A stretch of 48,586 nt of DNA from B33-G16 sp964611035 (GCA_964611035.1 CAZSWT010000021.1:1-48586); one strand, 5' to 3'; positions 17,213 to 25,927 are shown, numbered from the stretch's first letter. A program made the numbers and translations. Notes: a model not told the origin generated them from the sequence alone.

Positions 17213-17299
17213 CTACTCAATGAATAACGAATGACGAGAAATCTTTTCATGCTTCGTTGTGGCTATAAGGCATGGAGGTTCATCAGCAACAAAATTCAT
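17213..17299 (-). pseudogene. Truncated DUF5615 (PIN-like) toxin remnant
   Basis: The ATG at 17299 overlaps the TGA stop of the DUF433 gene by four bases (ATGA), as in intact DUF433-DUF5615 pairs. The first seven codons read MNFVADE, the usual opening of DUF5615 PIN-like toxins with the first acidic active-site residue. Homology then stops: the frame continues as unrelated sequence (PPCLIATTKHEK...) to a TAG at 17213-17215 inside repeat-like DNA. The remaining roughly 100 residues of the toxin are gone. Confidence 0.65.
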
Positions 17300-17529
17300 A
17301 CTGTTGCCTCTTCAACAGGGTATACCACATCTGCTTTCAAAGCCTCAGCGGCAAATGCGCATGATGCTTGTATTGCTTCACGTGTTAAGCGTGGATGCTC
17401 ATCCAAAATTTGAGCTACAGATTCACCGGATGATAGCTTTTCCAAGATTAATTCAACTGTAATTCGAGTTCCTTTAATTACAGGTTTGCCCATCATTATT
17501 TTCGGGTTTGAAATTATTAGCTTACTCAT
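17296..17529 (-). CDS. DUF433 family antitoxin-like protein
   Basis: A 77-residue DUF433 (VapB45-type) protein: ISNPKIMMGKPVIKGTRITVE is the conserved N-terminal segment (quoted in part: GKPVIKGTRITVE), then LILEKLSSGESVAQILDEHP and LTREAIQASCAFAAEAL form the helix-turn-helix-like part. Members pair with DUF5615 PIN-like toxins and are thought to repress their own operon. The ATG at 17529 has AAGGAAG five bases upstream; earlier starts at 17532 and 17553 fit less well. The partner toxin directly downstream is reduced to about seven codons, so the antitoxin seems orphaned. Confidence 0.82.
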   Translation of the reverse strand: MSKLIISNPKIMMGKPVIKGTRITVELILEKLSSGESVAQILDEHPRLTREAIQASCAFAAEALKADVVYPVEEATV

Positions 17530-17559
17530 CATTACTTCCTTATTTTTAGGCATAAGCTC

Positions 17560-17655
17560 AGCTGCCGCTATGGAGCGCCAGCGGAATAGCGGTCAGGTGC
17601 AGCGCCTTGTGTACGCCCGGCATGTCGAAAATCCCGACTTATCGGGGGTGGTATG
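17560..17655. repeat. GC-rich palindromic insertion fragment
   Basis: A short GC-rich block in an otherwise AT-rich gap. It contains CCGCTAT / ATAGCGG inverted arms enclosing GGAGCGCCAGCGGA, a GCAGCGCCTTGTGTACGCCC stretch, and a CCCGAC-TTA-TCGGGG hairpin. The last also occurs in variant form at about 3522-3538 and 20821-20834. It looks like a fragment of a dispersed or mobile element; I cannot name the family. Confidence 0.4.
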
Positions 17656-17687
17656 GGGGCTGGGGGAGAAAATCCACGGCTACCCAA

Positions 17688-17921
17688 TTAGGCGATATTT
17701 CTATCTTCTTTAAAGGCTACCAATAAAGTTTTTTCCAACGCCTCTGGCAGTTCGATTTGGAAAAACCGATCATTGGAATAACCGTAATCTTCACCACTCT
17801 CATCTATGACGCGAATGTACCCATGAGAGGTTGCCTCATCGTCGGGCAGGATTCGATACAGTTTTCCCACCTCAAGTGATGATGGGTAACCTTCATTGTT
17901 GATACAAACTGCAAATTGCAT
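17688..17921 (-). CDS. Conserved small protein of unknown function
   Basis: A 77-residue protein from the ATG at 17921, preceded by AAAGGA at good distance; an upstream ATG at 17945 would add MKRKEKPE over that ribosome site. The sequence MQFAVCINNEGYPSSLEVGK then LYRILPDDEA, IRVIDESGEDYGYSNDRFF and a short acidic helix resembles small conserved proteins found widely in bacteria without assigned function, often near toxin-antitoxin or mobile genes. It is likely a small beta-barrel fold. No functional call is made. Confidence 0.65.
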   Translation of the reverse strand: MQFAVCINNEGYPSSLEVGKLYRILPDDEATSHGYIRVIDESGEDYGYSNDRFFQIELPEALEKTLLVAFKEDRNIA

Positions 17922-18017
17922 TTCTGGTTTTTCCTTTCTCTTCATAGCTAGTCAATCAAAGGAAATTTCAATTTGATTTCATTGTAATCTTTTTGCTTAC
18001 AAAACATAAGTTAAAAT

Positions 18018-19391
18018 TCAGTCCAATTGATATTTTCTGATCTTAGATATGAGTATGGGACGGCTGATCTCAAGTATTTTGGCAGCCCTGGATCGGTTAC
18101 CGCTGGTGAGTTCAAGGGCCCTTTTTATAAGATTATGTTCCAATAGTCTGGAAGATTTCTTAATAGATAGAGTAAATTCTGGATCAAGAGATGAAGCAAT
18201 ACCTTGATCTGAGGTTAGTGAAGGTGGGAGTTCGGCGGGTGTGATCCATCTGTCCTTAGCAAGTAAAACTGCCCTCTCTATGAGATTTTCGAGTTCTCTG
18301 ATATTTCCAGGCCAGGAGTATCCTATGAGAATAGGCATCGCCTCAGAGGAAAGCCCTTCTATATCTTTTTTCAATTTTTTATTGAAAATATCGATAAAAT
18401 AGCCGATGAGAAGAGGGATATCTCCCCGCCTTTCTCTGAGTGGAGGGAGATGAATGGTCATCACATTAATACGGTAAAAAAGATCTTCACGGAACCTCCC
18501 ATTTTCAACCTCCTTATTTAGATCTTTTGATGTTGCAGCGATAATCCTAACATCAACCTTTTTCGAACCAATATCGCCTAATGGGGTTATTTCTCCTTCT
18601 TGAAGAACGCGCAATAGTTTAACCTGAAGAGATAAAGGCAGTTCTCCAATCTCGTCGAGAAATAGGGTTCCCCTATCTGCTTCCTTAAAATGACCTATCT
18701 TGTCTCTCACAGCACCTGTAAATGCGCCCTTCTTATATCCAAACAATTCACTTTCAAGGAGGTTCTCAGGAATACCACCACAGTTTATAAAAACCATAGG
18801 GCCAGCAGCTCTGTTTCCATTATGATGGATTGCTCTTGCGATCAACTCCTTTCCAGTGCCGCTTTCTCCGGTGATAAGCACAGTAGTCTTATGGTCAGCA
18901 ACGTTACTGACAATATCAAATACACGGGCCATTGATTCGCTTCGGGCCACGATGTTTCCAAAAGAATATTTTTGCTCAATTTTTTTTATTCTATTTCGTA
19001 GCCTTATATTCTCTTCTTTGAGCCGTTCTCGTTCTTCAGCTTTTTTCAATGTTAAAAGGACCTCATCTGTCTTGAACGGTTTGCTAATATAGTCATATGC
19101 TCCCAATTTCATAGCCTCAATCGCTGTATCTACTGTTCCATAGGCAGACATCATGATAACTGTAATATCAATGAGTTTTTCCTTTGCCGATTTTAGAAAG
19201 GTCATGCCATCCATTCTGGGCATCTTTATATCGCAGAGGATAAAATGAAATTGCTCTCTTTGTATCGCATCCATACCTTCCTTGCCATCTGCTGCTGTTT
19301 TGACTTCATAGCCAGATTTCCCTAAGAGTACCTCAAGCATATGCCTCATATTGGCTTCATCTTCGATAATGAGGATTCTTTTTTTTGTCAT
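18018..19391 (-). CDS. Sigma-54-dependent response regulator, PilR/AtoC type
   Basis: A 457-residue NtrC-family activator. The receiver domain (1-120) has Asp10/Asp11, the phosphoacceptor Asp54 in ILCDIKMP and Lys104 in SKPF. The central AAA+ domain has Walker A GESGTGKE (175-182) and GAFTGA (222-227), the loop that contacts sigma-54, plus LFLDEIGELPLSLQVKLLRV (quoted part: LFLDEIGELPL). The C terminus ends in a Fis-type helix-turn-helix (SGNRSRAAKILEISRPILIS). It follows its kinase by 27 bp. Its location beside the pilin cassette and prepilin peptidase, and the sigma-54 promoter upstream of fimT, suggest a PilR role, but the binding target is inferred. Confidence 0.93.
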   Translation of the reverse strand: MTKKRILIIEDEANMRHMLEVLLGKSGYEVKTAADGKEGMDAIQREQFHFILCDIKMPRMDGMTFLKSAKEKLIDITVIMMSAYGTVDTAIEAMKLGAYDYISKPFKTDEVLLTLKKAEERERLKEENIRLRNRIKKIEQKYSFGNIVARSESMARVFDIVSNVADHKTTVLITGESGTGKELIARAIHHNGNRAAGPMVFINCGGIPENLLESELFGYKKGAFTGAVRDKIGHFKEADRGTLFLDEIGELPLSLQVKLLRVLQEGEITPLGDIGSKKVDVRIIAATSKDLNKEVENGRFREDLFYRINVMTIHLPPLRERRGDIPLLIGYFIDIFNKKLKKDIEGLSSEAMPILIGYSWPGNIRELENLIERAVLLAKDRWITPAELPPSLTSDQGIASSLDPEFTLSIKKSSRLLEHNLIKRALELTSGNRSRAAKILEISRPILISKIRKYQLD

Positions 19392-19418
19392 AGAAATTCT
19401 CGTTACTCGTTATTGGTT

Positions 19419-20579
19419 TCACGTTTCATGAATAGGAAGGATGAGAATAATTTTTGTACCCTTTCCCGGTTCACTTTTTACCTTTATATCTCCCCCGATA
19501 TCTTCAATAATTCTCAAACTGACTGAAAGCCCCAATCCTGTACCCTTTCCCGGTTCTTTTGTAGTATAAAATGGATCAAAGATCCTGGTAAGGTCTTCGT
19601 CGGGAATTCCTGACCCATTATCAATGAACTCTATGTGTATTTTACTTTTATTTACCCTTTTGTCTGCTTTAGTCTCTGGTGACAGGCTGGTTGTTATTGA
19701 TAACGTATTTTTTTGTGATTCATTCTTTGTTTGATTTGCCCCCATAGCATCTATTGCATTCATTGACAGATTTAAAAACACCTGCTTGAGTTTGTCTGGA
19801 TCTGCAAGAACGTTATCCTTTTTTGCACCTTTATCTAAAAAGATCTCACTATCAGATAGCATCGGCTGGGGTTTGAGTATATCTACCATGTCGCCAATAA
19901 TTTTATGAACAGAGACTACTCTCATCTCTCCCTTTGATGGCCTGGAGAAGTCAAGAAGATTTCTAATAGTCCTATTTATCCTGCCTATTTCCTTCTCGAT
20001 GCGATTAATAAAGTCTCGCCTTTCTTCGTCGTTTAGGTCGCTTCCTTTCAGAAGCCCTAAATAGCCAAGGACGATCCCTATCGGATTTCCGATTTCATGG
20101 GCGACACCGGATGCTAATCTCCCAACTGAGGCTAATTTCTCGGATTTTATTATTTCTTCCTGGGCTTGTTGTAACTCAAGATTTGCTTTTTCCAGAGAAT
20201 GTATGCCTGTCTTTAACTCTGCCTTATTGTCTTCAAGACGTCTCAGCATCACATTAAGAGAACTTGATAGCTTCCCGAATTCATTCTGTTCTGCACCGGA
20301 GGTAAGGAAAAAAGTGTCTCCTTCTTTAAATTCTTCGGCCCTTTTAACAAGGCGGTTTATCGGTCTTATTATGCTCCTGTAAATAAGATAAAAGCCAAAT
20401 AATGCCAGAAATAGGGTATTCAGTAGGATATAGAAGAGAACAATCTTTTGATAAGGATGACTGAAAGGGATATCGTAAAGGCAGATCACAACAATATCCA
20501 CTAATATCATTGCTAAAAAAAGGATGGTCACCAGGATTGCAAAGATTCCTGTTTTTAAACTATATGCGGATAGTTTCAT
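19419..20579 (-). CDS. Membrane sensor histidine kinase, likely PilS-like partner
   Basis: A 386-residue kinase with two transmembrane segments (about 10-35 and 46-68) and only a short extracytoplasmic stretch between them, so it probably senses within or near the membrane. A HAMP-like linker (RSIIRPINRLVKRAEEF) and a coiled coil (115-148) lead to HisKA with phosphoacceptor His161 in GVAHEIGNP. The ATPase domain has NLSMNAIDAMG (N box), DNGSGIPDEDL (G1), FDPFYTTKEPGKG (F box) and GTGLGLSVS (G2). It is cotranscribed with the sigma-54 regulator just downstream. No PAS domain is evident, unlike many PilS proteins. A repeat-filled gap of 325 bp separates it from the prepilin peptidase gene. Confidence 0.92.
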   Translation of the reverse strand: MKLSAYSLKTGIFAILVTILFLAMILVDIVVICLYDIPFSHPYQKIVLFYILLNTLFLALFGFYLIYRSIIRPINRLVKRAEEFKEGDTFFLTSGAEQNEFGKLSSSLNVMLRRLEDNKAELKTGIHSLEKANLELQQAQEEIIKSEKLASVGRLASGVAHEIGNPIGIVLGYLGLLKGSDLNDEERRDFINRIEKEIGRINRTIRNLLDFSRPSKGEMRVVSVHKIIGDMVDILKPQPMLSDSEIFLDKGAKKDNVLADPDKLKQVFLNLSMNAIDAMGANQTKNESQKNTLSITTSLSPETKADKRVNKSKIHIEFIDNGSGIPDEDLTRIFDPFYTTKEPGKGTGLGLSVSLRIIEDIGGDIKVKSEPGKGTKIILILPIHET

Positions 20580-20593
20580 GGGTATCGTTAACA

Positions 20594-20913
20594 GTCCGTT
20601 GTTAGTGGTCCGTTGTGTTATATTATTAAAGATTTATATGAAACTTAGGTAACTACTCAGGTTCAAAGTTCCAGGTTCACGGTTCAAGGTTAAAGAGATA
20701 AAACACTGTCGAATCATCAATCTAAACTATTTGGTTTCGATTTAAAGATAAATGAGGAGTTCATCCGGTTCTTGCCACAAGCCACGCCGTATTGCATGGA
20801 TGTCAACCGTGAACCTTGAATCCCGATTTATCGGAAAACCCGACAACCTGAGTAGGTACAAATTTAGATGTTAGTTTTTTGTTGCAACATACAACAGGCC
20901 AATCTCAACCGAC
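20594..20913. repeat. TCCGTTG-type inverted bracket enclosing a GGTTCA element
   Basis: The left arm (20594-20619) contains two GTCCGTTGT phrases; the right arm (20888-20913) is its reverse complement at about 18 of 26 positions and reaches into the last codons and stop of the prepilin peptidase gene. Inside lies the GGTTCA-bracketed copy B (20649-20859), so two repeat types appear nested. The outer match is imperfect. Confidence 0.4.
20649..20859. repeat. GGTTCA-bracketed repeat element, copy B
   Basis: A 15-nt outer inverted repeat, GTAACTACTCAGGTT (20649-20663) against AACCTGAGTAGGTAC (20845-20859), matches at 14 positions. Just inside, AGGTTCACGGTT is answered by AACCGTGAACCTT (about 20672-20683 / 20805-20817). 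The right side also carries a CCCGATTTATCGG near-palindrome. The 211-bp unit fills the gap between the kinase and prepilin peptidase genes. Confidence 0.7.
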
Positions 20914-21669
20914 ACTATAAGTCATATACCAGTTTATTAATTCCGGGCCAAAAAAAATATAGATAATAGATGCAAGAGATAAGAAGGGTCCAAATGGTAT
21001 TTTATACCTCAGCCCTTTTTTGTTTATTAACAAACTCCCACCACCAATCAGGGCACCAATTAAACTACTTGAAAGGAGTATAAAAGGTATCGCCTTCCAT
21101 CCGAGCCATGCGCCTGCCATTGCAAGGAGTTTAATATCACCACCCCCCATGCCATCCCGGCCGGTTAACCATTTATATCCTATAGCCACTATGAATAAAA
21201 AACCACCTCCAATCAAAATGCCAAAAAAAGATTCAAGCCATGACATTAGTGGTATAAGGAAAGAGGCCCCTATCCCAATGAATATCCCCGGAATAGATAT
21301 AATATCCGGGATAAATTGATAATCGATATCAATAAATGTTATGATAAATAAAGAAGCAGCAAATAAAAAATAAAGTAAAGACTGTATTGTCAGACCATAT
21401 TTTATGAAGAGTGCCAGGCAGAGTAAACCAGATAATCCCTCCACTACTGGATAGCGAATAGAGATATGCTCTTTGCAGTGCCTACATTTCCCTCCCAGAA
21501 TGATATAACTTACAATAGGGATATTGTCGTAGAATTTTATGGGCTCACCGCAGTGGGTGCAATGAGAGGAAGGAGATATAAGTGATTCCTTCTTTGGTAA
21601 TCTATAGATACAAACATTTAAAAAACTACCTAATATGGCGCCGAGAATAAAAAAAAATATTAGAATCAT
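20905..21669 (-). CDS. pilD: Type IV prepilin peptidase/N-methyltransferase
   Basis: This inner-membrane aspartic protease cleaves the leader of prepilins after Gly and methylates the new N-terminal residue. In 254 residues it shows the N-terminal GSFLNVCIYRLP motif, two CxxC pairs (Cys37/Cys40 and Cys62/Cys65) of the cytosolic methyltransferase loop, and the two catalytic aspartates (FIDIDYQ near 114-116 and GMGGGD, Asp178). About seven hydrophobic segments follow. Substrates are surely the FimT/PilW/PilV proteins encoded downstream. The last codons and TGA coincide with an inverted-repeat arm. The gene stands alone between two repeat-filled gaps. Confidence 0.95.
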   Translation of the reverse strand: MILIFFFILGAILGSFLNVCIYRLPKKESLISPSSHCTHCGEPIKFYDNIPIVSYIILGGKCRHCKEHISIRYPVVEGLSGLLCLALFIKYGLTIQSLLYFLFAASLFIITFIDIDYQFIPDIISIPGIFIGIGASFLIPLMSWLESFFGILIGGGFLFIVAIGYKWLTGRDGMGGGDIKLLAMAGAWLGWKAIPFILLSSSLIGALIGGGSLLINKKGLRYKIPFGPFLSLASIIYIFFGPELINWYMTYSVG

Positions 21670-21692
21670 TCTTTATTAATAGTTTATAATTC

Positions 21693-21950
21693 GTTACTAT
21701 TCAGGTTCAAAGTTCAGGGGTTCAAGGTTCAGGGTTAGGGAAAGACTTAAATTGGGTTCCCGAAATCCTCGTAAAGAATGCGGGTTTTGCCACGTCATTG
21801 CCAAGTACCATGTTCCAGACCCGCCTGCCTGCTGGCGGGCAGGTTTGTGGGGATATGGCAGCGGTCGGTTTTCCCGTACAAAACGTTTACAAAATTGCGT
21901 AAGGTGATGAGAATACAACCTTTGAACCTCTGAACCTGTGAACGGTTACG
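21693..21950. repeat. GGTTCA-bracketed repeat element, copy C
   Basis: The left arm (about 21693-21736) reads TTACTATTCAGGTTCAAAG and continues with GGTTCA phrases; it is close to the left arm of copy B. The right arm (about 21915-21950) reads CAACCTTTGAACCTCTGAAC and continues in the inverse phrase. The core includes a GC-rich CCGCCTGCCTGCTGGCGGGC palindromic stretch near 21822-21841. An open frame across this element is repeat translated and is not a gene. Confidence 0.65.
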
Positions 21951-21998
21951 ATATTTGGATATCGTACTACAAAAATTTATCTAACATGGAGTAACACT

Positions 21999-22586
21999 AT
22001 GCTACTATCTCTTAATCCGGATAACCCTCAAAAAAGGCTTATAAGCAAGGTTGTTCAAGTTTTGGATCAAGGAGGCCTTATAATCTATCCAACAGACACC
22101 TTTTACGGTATTGGGTGTGATCTTTTTAATAAAAAATCTATCAAACAAATATACCAGCTTAAAAGAAGGCCTCTGACAAAACCATTTTCATTTGTTTGTG
22201 CTAATTTAAAGGATATAAGCCTTTATGCACAGGTTTCAAACAATGCCTACAGAATTATGAGAAGGTCGCTCCCTGGACCTTATACCTTCGTATTAGAGGG
22301 AACAAGACTGGTACCCAAGCTAATGCTCACAAAAAGAAGAACTGTAGGCATAAGGGTACCAGATAACAAAATCTGTTTAGCTATAGTAAAAAGTTTAGGC
22401 CGTCCCATTATTAGCACGAGTGTAAACCTTGATGAACCTTCAGTAATTCATGATACATATTCTTCTTTTGTTGAAATAGTCATTGACGGGGGAGTTATCT
22501 CACATGAACCTTCCACTGTGGTCTCCTTAATAGACGATAATCCGGAAGTAATTAGGGAAGGGAAAGGAGAGATTAATTTTATCTAA
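21999..22586 (+). CDS. yciO: YciO-type Sua5/YrdC family protein
   Basis: A 195-residue protein of the Sua5/YrdC/YciO family, whose best-known members make threonylcarbamoyl-AMP for tRNA t6A. The N terminus LSLNPDNPQKRLISKVVQVL resembles Escherichia coli YciO (HPDNPQQRLI). YPTDTFYGIGCD (28-39), KRRPLTKPFSFVC, GPYTFVLEGTRLVPKLML, RRTVGIRVPDN and ISTSVN are the conserved nucleotide and phosphate-binding segments. YciO-type proteins have weak or debated t6A activity, so the precise role is uncertain. The stop overlaps the stop of the converging sppA gene by four bases. Confidence 0.88.
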   Translation: MLLSLNPDNPQKRLISKVVQVLDQGGLIIYPTDTFYGIGCDLFNKKSIKQIYQLKRRPLTKPFSFVCANLKDISLYAQVSNNAYRIMRRSLPGPYTFVLEGTRLVPKLMLTKRRTVGIRVPDNKICLAIVKSLGRPIISTSVNLDEPSVIHDTYSSFVEIVIDGGVISHEPSTVVSLIDDNPEVIREGKGEINFI

Positions 22587-23491
22587 TTGGATACACTAAA
22601 TTCTCCATTCCACCTGTACTCAAATATTCCGCAACGCTGATCAACTCTATTGATTATATAATCAACGAGATCCTTGAATATTAGATTCCACAAAAGAGAT
22701 CTTCTCTTTTTTTCAGGATAGACCAATTTTATTTCTCCCTTGATATGAGCTATACTCTTAGCAAGATTAACAGCATCCTGGAAATTACCGAGAGAATCAA
22801 CCAAGCCTAATACTTTTGCCTGCCTGCCTGAAAAGATCCTGCCATCAGCTATCTCAAGAACCTTTTCCTTGGGCATATTTCTTCCTTTAGAAACAGCAGT
22901 TACAAATTGGTTGCGGATATCTTCTATAAGGTTCATGAGCATCTTTTTTTCCCTGTCAGTCATTTTTCGGTTTGGAGAACCTATATCCTTAAACTCGCCA
23001 CTCTTGATTACCCGCATTTCAACACCGATCTTATTGAGAAGCTCTTCAACGTTTATGAATTCCATAATTACCCCGATACTACCAGTAAGGGTTCCGGGAT
23101 TGGCAATTATTTTATCGGCCGCAGATGCAACATAGTAACCACCAGAGGCAGCTACAGATCCGAGGTAGGCAATCACCTTTTTTGTGTGTGTCGTTCTTAT
23201 TGTTTCGCTATATATCTCTTGCGACGGGCCTACTCCGCCACCAGGTGAATTTATCTTTAGAATTATGGCCTTAATTCGCTTGTCATTCCTAAAATTTATC
23301 AATTGCTCTGTAATTGTATCTGAGTTTTTTATTACACCCTGTATAGGGATTACTGCTATTTTATCTCCAAATGCTATAGAGGGTGTTAGATGAGAGAAAG
23401 AAAGAACAATAGCCATTACTGTGCCAAAAAAAAGAATGGCTATTCCCAGAATAAGAAGGACTAAGGTGATAGGACGATTTTTTTTAAGCAT
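22583..23491 (-). CDS. sppA: Signal peptide peptidase SppA, short form
   Basis: SppA is a membrane serine-lysine protease that degrades cleaved signal peptides. From ATG at 23491 the protein has 302 residues, typical of the short (single-domain, Bacillus-like) form; a TTG at 23533 would add 14 residues but lacks a ribosome site. One N-terminal transmembrane helix (LVLLILGIAILFFGTVMAIV) anchors it. IKAIILKINSPGGGVGPSQEIY is the oxyanion region (quoted part: INSPGGGVG), GSVAASGGYYVAS carries the nucleophilic Ser, and IKSGEFKDIGSP carries the general-base Lys. It lies just after rpsA on the same strand, a common order in this group. Confidence 0.93.
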   Translation of the reverse strand: MLKKNRPITLVLLILGIAILFFGTVMAIVLSFSHLTPSIAFGDKIAVIPIQGVIKNSDTITEQLINFRNDKRIKAIILKINSPGGGVGPSQEIYSETIRTTHTKKVIAYLGSVAASGGYYVASAADKIIANPGTLTGSIGVIMEFINVEELLNKIGVEMRVIKSGEFKDIGSPNRKMTDREKKMLMNLIEDIRNQFVTAVSKGRNMPKEKVLEIADGRIFSGRQAKVLGLVDSLGNFQDAVNLAKSIAHIKGEIKLVYPEKKRRSLLWNLIFKDLVDYIINRVDQRCGIFEYRWNGEFSVSN

Positions 23492-23568
23492 AAAATTTGT
23501 ATCTGCTTGAAGAGTCAGAAAGATTTTGAACAATTACTAATATTTTGTAAACTTTTAAGGGGGAATAA

Positions 23569-25488
23569 TTATTTAGTGGGCTCATTATCTTCTGTAGATG
23601 CTTTTTCTTCTCCTTGTGTATCAGCTGAATTGGGTGTCTGTGTGTCTTGATCCTCTGAATTATCTTCTTCTTTCTGAAAATTTAAGTCGGTATTTGCCTC
23701 TATCTTCTCTTTGATAAGCATCCCAAAATTGGAAGTGACCTCTTTTTCAGTGCCATCCTTATAATTATTATATATTTCTTTGTACTCCTTCTCTTGAAGC
23801 TTTTTTATGGAGAGGCCGATCTTTTTATCCTCTTGAGAAACGTTGACTACTAAGGTTTGAATAACATCATCGATTTGGAACTTTCCAAGTGATGTCTTGG
23901 ACTTAGCTTTACTTATCTCCGATGAATGAATCAGACCCTCTATACCTTCTTCTAACTCAACGAATATACCAAAATCGGTTATATTAGTTACTTTTCCTGT
24001 AACCTTAGTTCCGGGTTTGAATTTCTCAGGTATCTCTTCCCAAGGGTCTTTGGTTAATTGCTTTATGCCTAATGAGAAACGTTCACTATCTTTATCAATA
24101 GATAGTACCTTCGCCTGAACTTCATCCCCTTTCTTATACAGTTCAGAAGGATGCTTAATCTTTTTTGTCCAAGAGATATCAGAGATATGAACAAGTCCAT
24201 CAATTTCCTCATCTATACCGATAAATAATCCGAAATCAGTAATATTTTTTATCCGGCCCTCAATAATTGTACCTACTGGATATTTTTCTTCGATTAAATC
24301 CCAAGGATTCGCTTTTATCTGTTTGATCCCCAATGATACCCTTTTGTTTTCGGTATCTAGGTTTAGCACCACTGCCTCAATAGTATCCCCAATACTTACT
24401 ATCTGGGAAGGATGTTTTACTTTTTTTGTCCAGGACATCTCTGAGATATGAATCAAGCCTTCTACACCCTCTTCTATCTCTATAAATGCACCGTAATCTG
24501 TAATGTTGACTACCTGCCCTGTGACTTTTTCGCCAACGGCGAATTTCTTAGGTGCCTCGGCCCAAGGATCGGGTTTGAGTTGTTTGATACCAAGAGAAAC
24601 CCTTTCCTTTTCCCTATCAAAATTAATGACCTTAACTGTTATTTCATCCCCTCTCTGATACATTGTAGAAGGATGGGAAACTCTACCCCAAGACATATCT
24701 GTTATGTGAAGAAGCCCATCTATACCACCAAGATCTACAAATAGGCCATAGTCAGTAATATTTTTGACTTTACCTTTTAATACTGATCCCTCCTTTATGA
24801 GAGAAAGTGTTTTAGCCTTGTCCTTTACTCTCTCCTCCTCAAGAAGGGCTCTTCGGGAAACAATTATGTTGTTTCGCCTTTTGTTATACTTCAGAATTTT
24901 TAGCTCCATCACCTTGCCCACCAAGGAATCGAGATCCCTGATAGGTTGAAGATCAATTTGGGAACCAGGTAAAAAGGCAGGGAGACCTACATCTATTGAG
25001 AGACCACCTTTAACTCTATGGATAACTTTTCCCTGAATGGTGCCATCGCTGTTTTGAATATCTCTGATCTGATCCCACACTTTTATTTTTTTTGCCCTTT
25101 CCATAGAGAGGGTTACGACCCCCTCATCATTCTCTTTTCTTTCCAATACAACATCAACCTTATCCCCTGCTTTGGCTGTTACTTTTCCATCTGTATCTTT
25201 AAACTCCCTAATGGGGATTATACCCTCTGATTTATAACCAATATCAACTAACACATATTCCTCATCTATCTTGATAATCTCTCCGGTAATCAGCTCTCCT
25301 TCCTGAATTTGCCTTAGGCTCTGTTCATACATCTCCTCTATATTGATTTCAGCTGAATCTTCTTCTTGCTTGCTGTCATTATCAAGATTAGTAAGGCTCT
25401 CTTCGGTTGACGCTTCTGTCTCTAATTCAATTTCTTTTTCCTTGGAATCTTTTTTTTCTTCTATTGTTTCGCCTGGTTGTTTACCCAT
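23569..25488 (-). CDS. rpsA: 30S ribosomal protein S1
   Basis: S1 binds mRNA leaders and unfolds them on the 30S subunit. The 639-residue protein has six S1 domains, recognised by repeated cores such as GEIIKIDEEYVLVDIGYKSEG, GKVIHRVKGGLSIDVG, GKVKNITDYGLFVDLGGIDG, GQVVNITDYGAFIEIEEG, GRIKNITDFGLFIGIDEEID and GKVTNITDFGIFVELEEG. Domains 3-5 are nearly the same, each ending SLGIKQLKPDPW or alike. Both termini are extended and acidic: an N-terminal 50 residues rich in Glu/Asp/Ser and a C-terminal tail rich in Glu, Asp, Thr and Gln. The gene follows cmk on the same strand with a 440-bp gap that contains an inserted element. Confidence 0.95.
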   Translation of the reverse strand: MGKQPGETIEEKKDSKEKEIELETEASTEESLTNLDNDSKQEEDSAEINIEEMYEQSLRQIQEGELITGEIIKIDEEYVLVDIGYKSEGIIPIREFKDTDGKVTAKAGDKVDVVLERKENDEGVVTLSMERAKKIKVWDQIRDIQNSDGTIQGKVIHRVKGGLSIDVGLPAFLPGSQIDLQPIRDLDSLVGKVMELKILKYNKRRNNIIVSRRALLEEERVKDKAKTLSLIKEGSVLKGKVKNITDYGLFVDLGGIDGLLHITDMSWGRVSHPSTMYQRGDEITVKVINFDREKERVSLGIKQLKPDPWAEAPKKFAVGEKVTGQVVNITDYGAFIEIEEGVEGLIHISEMSWTKKVKHPSQIVSIGDTIEAVVLNLDTENKRVSLGIKQIKANPWDLIEEKYPVGTIIEGRIKNITDFGLFIGIDEEIDGLVHISDISWTKKIKHPSELYKKGDEVQAKVLSIDKDSERFSLGIKQLTKDPWEEIPEKFKPGTKVTGKVTNITDFGIFVELEEGIEGLIHSSEISKAKSKTSLGKFQIDDVIQTLVVNVSQEDKKIGLSIKKLQEKEYKEIYNNYKDGTEKEVTSNFGMLIKEKIEANTDLNFQKEEDNSEDQDTQTPNSADTQGEEKASTEDNEPTK

Positions 25489-25927
25489 TAACTTTTTAAC
25501 CCCCTAAAATAGATTTTTTTAAAAAACTCAACTTTATAGTATAATTTAATTTTTATAAAAATTCAAATGTTTATTTCCCTTTTGTTTCCCTTTCCCACAA
25601 AAATGTCTACCTGATTGTTATTTTTAACTTCTATAAATGGCATTGCTCATTTCTTTTTTTGTCTTTATATTTGGTTCTTCTCCAAATTAGTTGGTAGAAA
25701 AATGATTTACCAAAATACAACATATTGAAATTAAATGTAATTTCACCATTAACCTTTTTGATTAATTAGGCCATATTGTTAGGTGATAATGTTACTCCAG
25801 AAATTAAGTATTAACAGGAAATTACTTTTATAGGCAACTGCTATGATGAGCCTGGTAGGTACCCATTATCGGAGTTGCTTTTAAAAGCTATACCTACTGA
25901 AATCATTAATCAAATAAGATTTAAGCC
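25489..25927. other. 439-bp AT-rich gap between rpsA and cmk
   Basis: The rpsA promoter region (25489-25664) is AT-rich; a TATACT-like hexamer on the minus strand near 25537-25542 is a weak -10 candidate. The rest is the MITE-like element 25673-25959. Inside it a short plus-strand open stretch (GRYPLSELLLKAIPTEIINQ) has no recognised family. Confidence 0.5.

Noticed and set aside
17231..17462. Plus-strand open frames over the DUF433 gene
   Set aside because: They lie antisense to a clear DUF433 coding region and have no family features.
21697..21918. 73-codon minus-strand open frame in the pilD-yciO gap
   Set aside because: It translates GGTTCA-type repeat DNA (NLEPLNFEPE) and a palindromic core, with no ribosome site.
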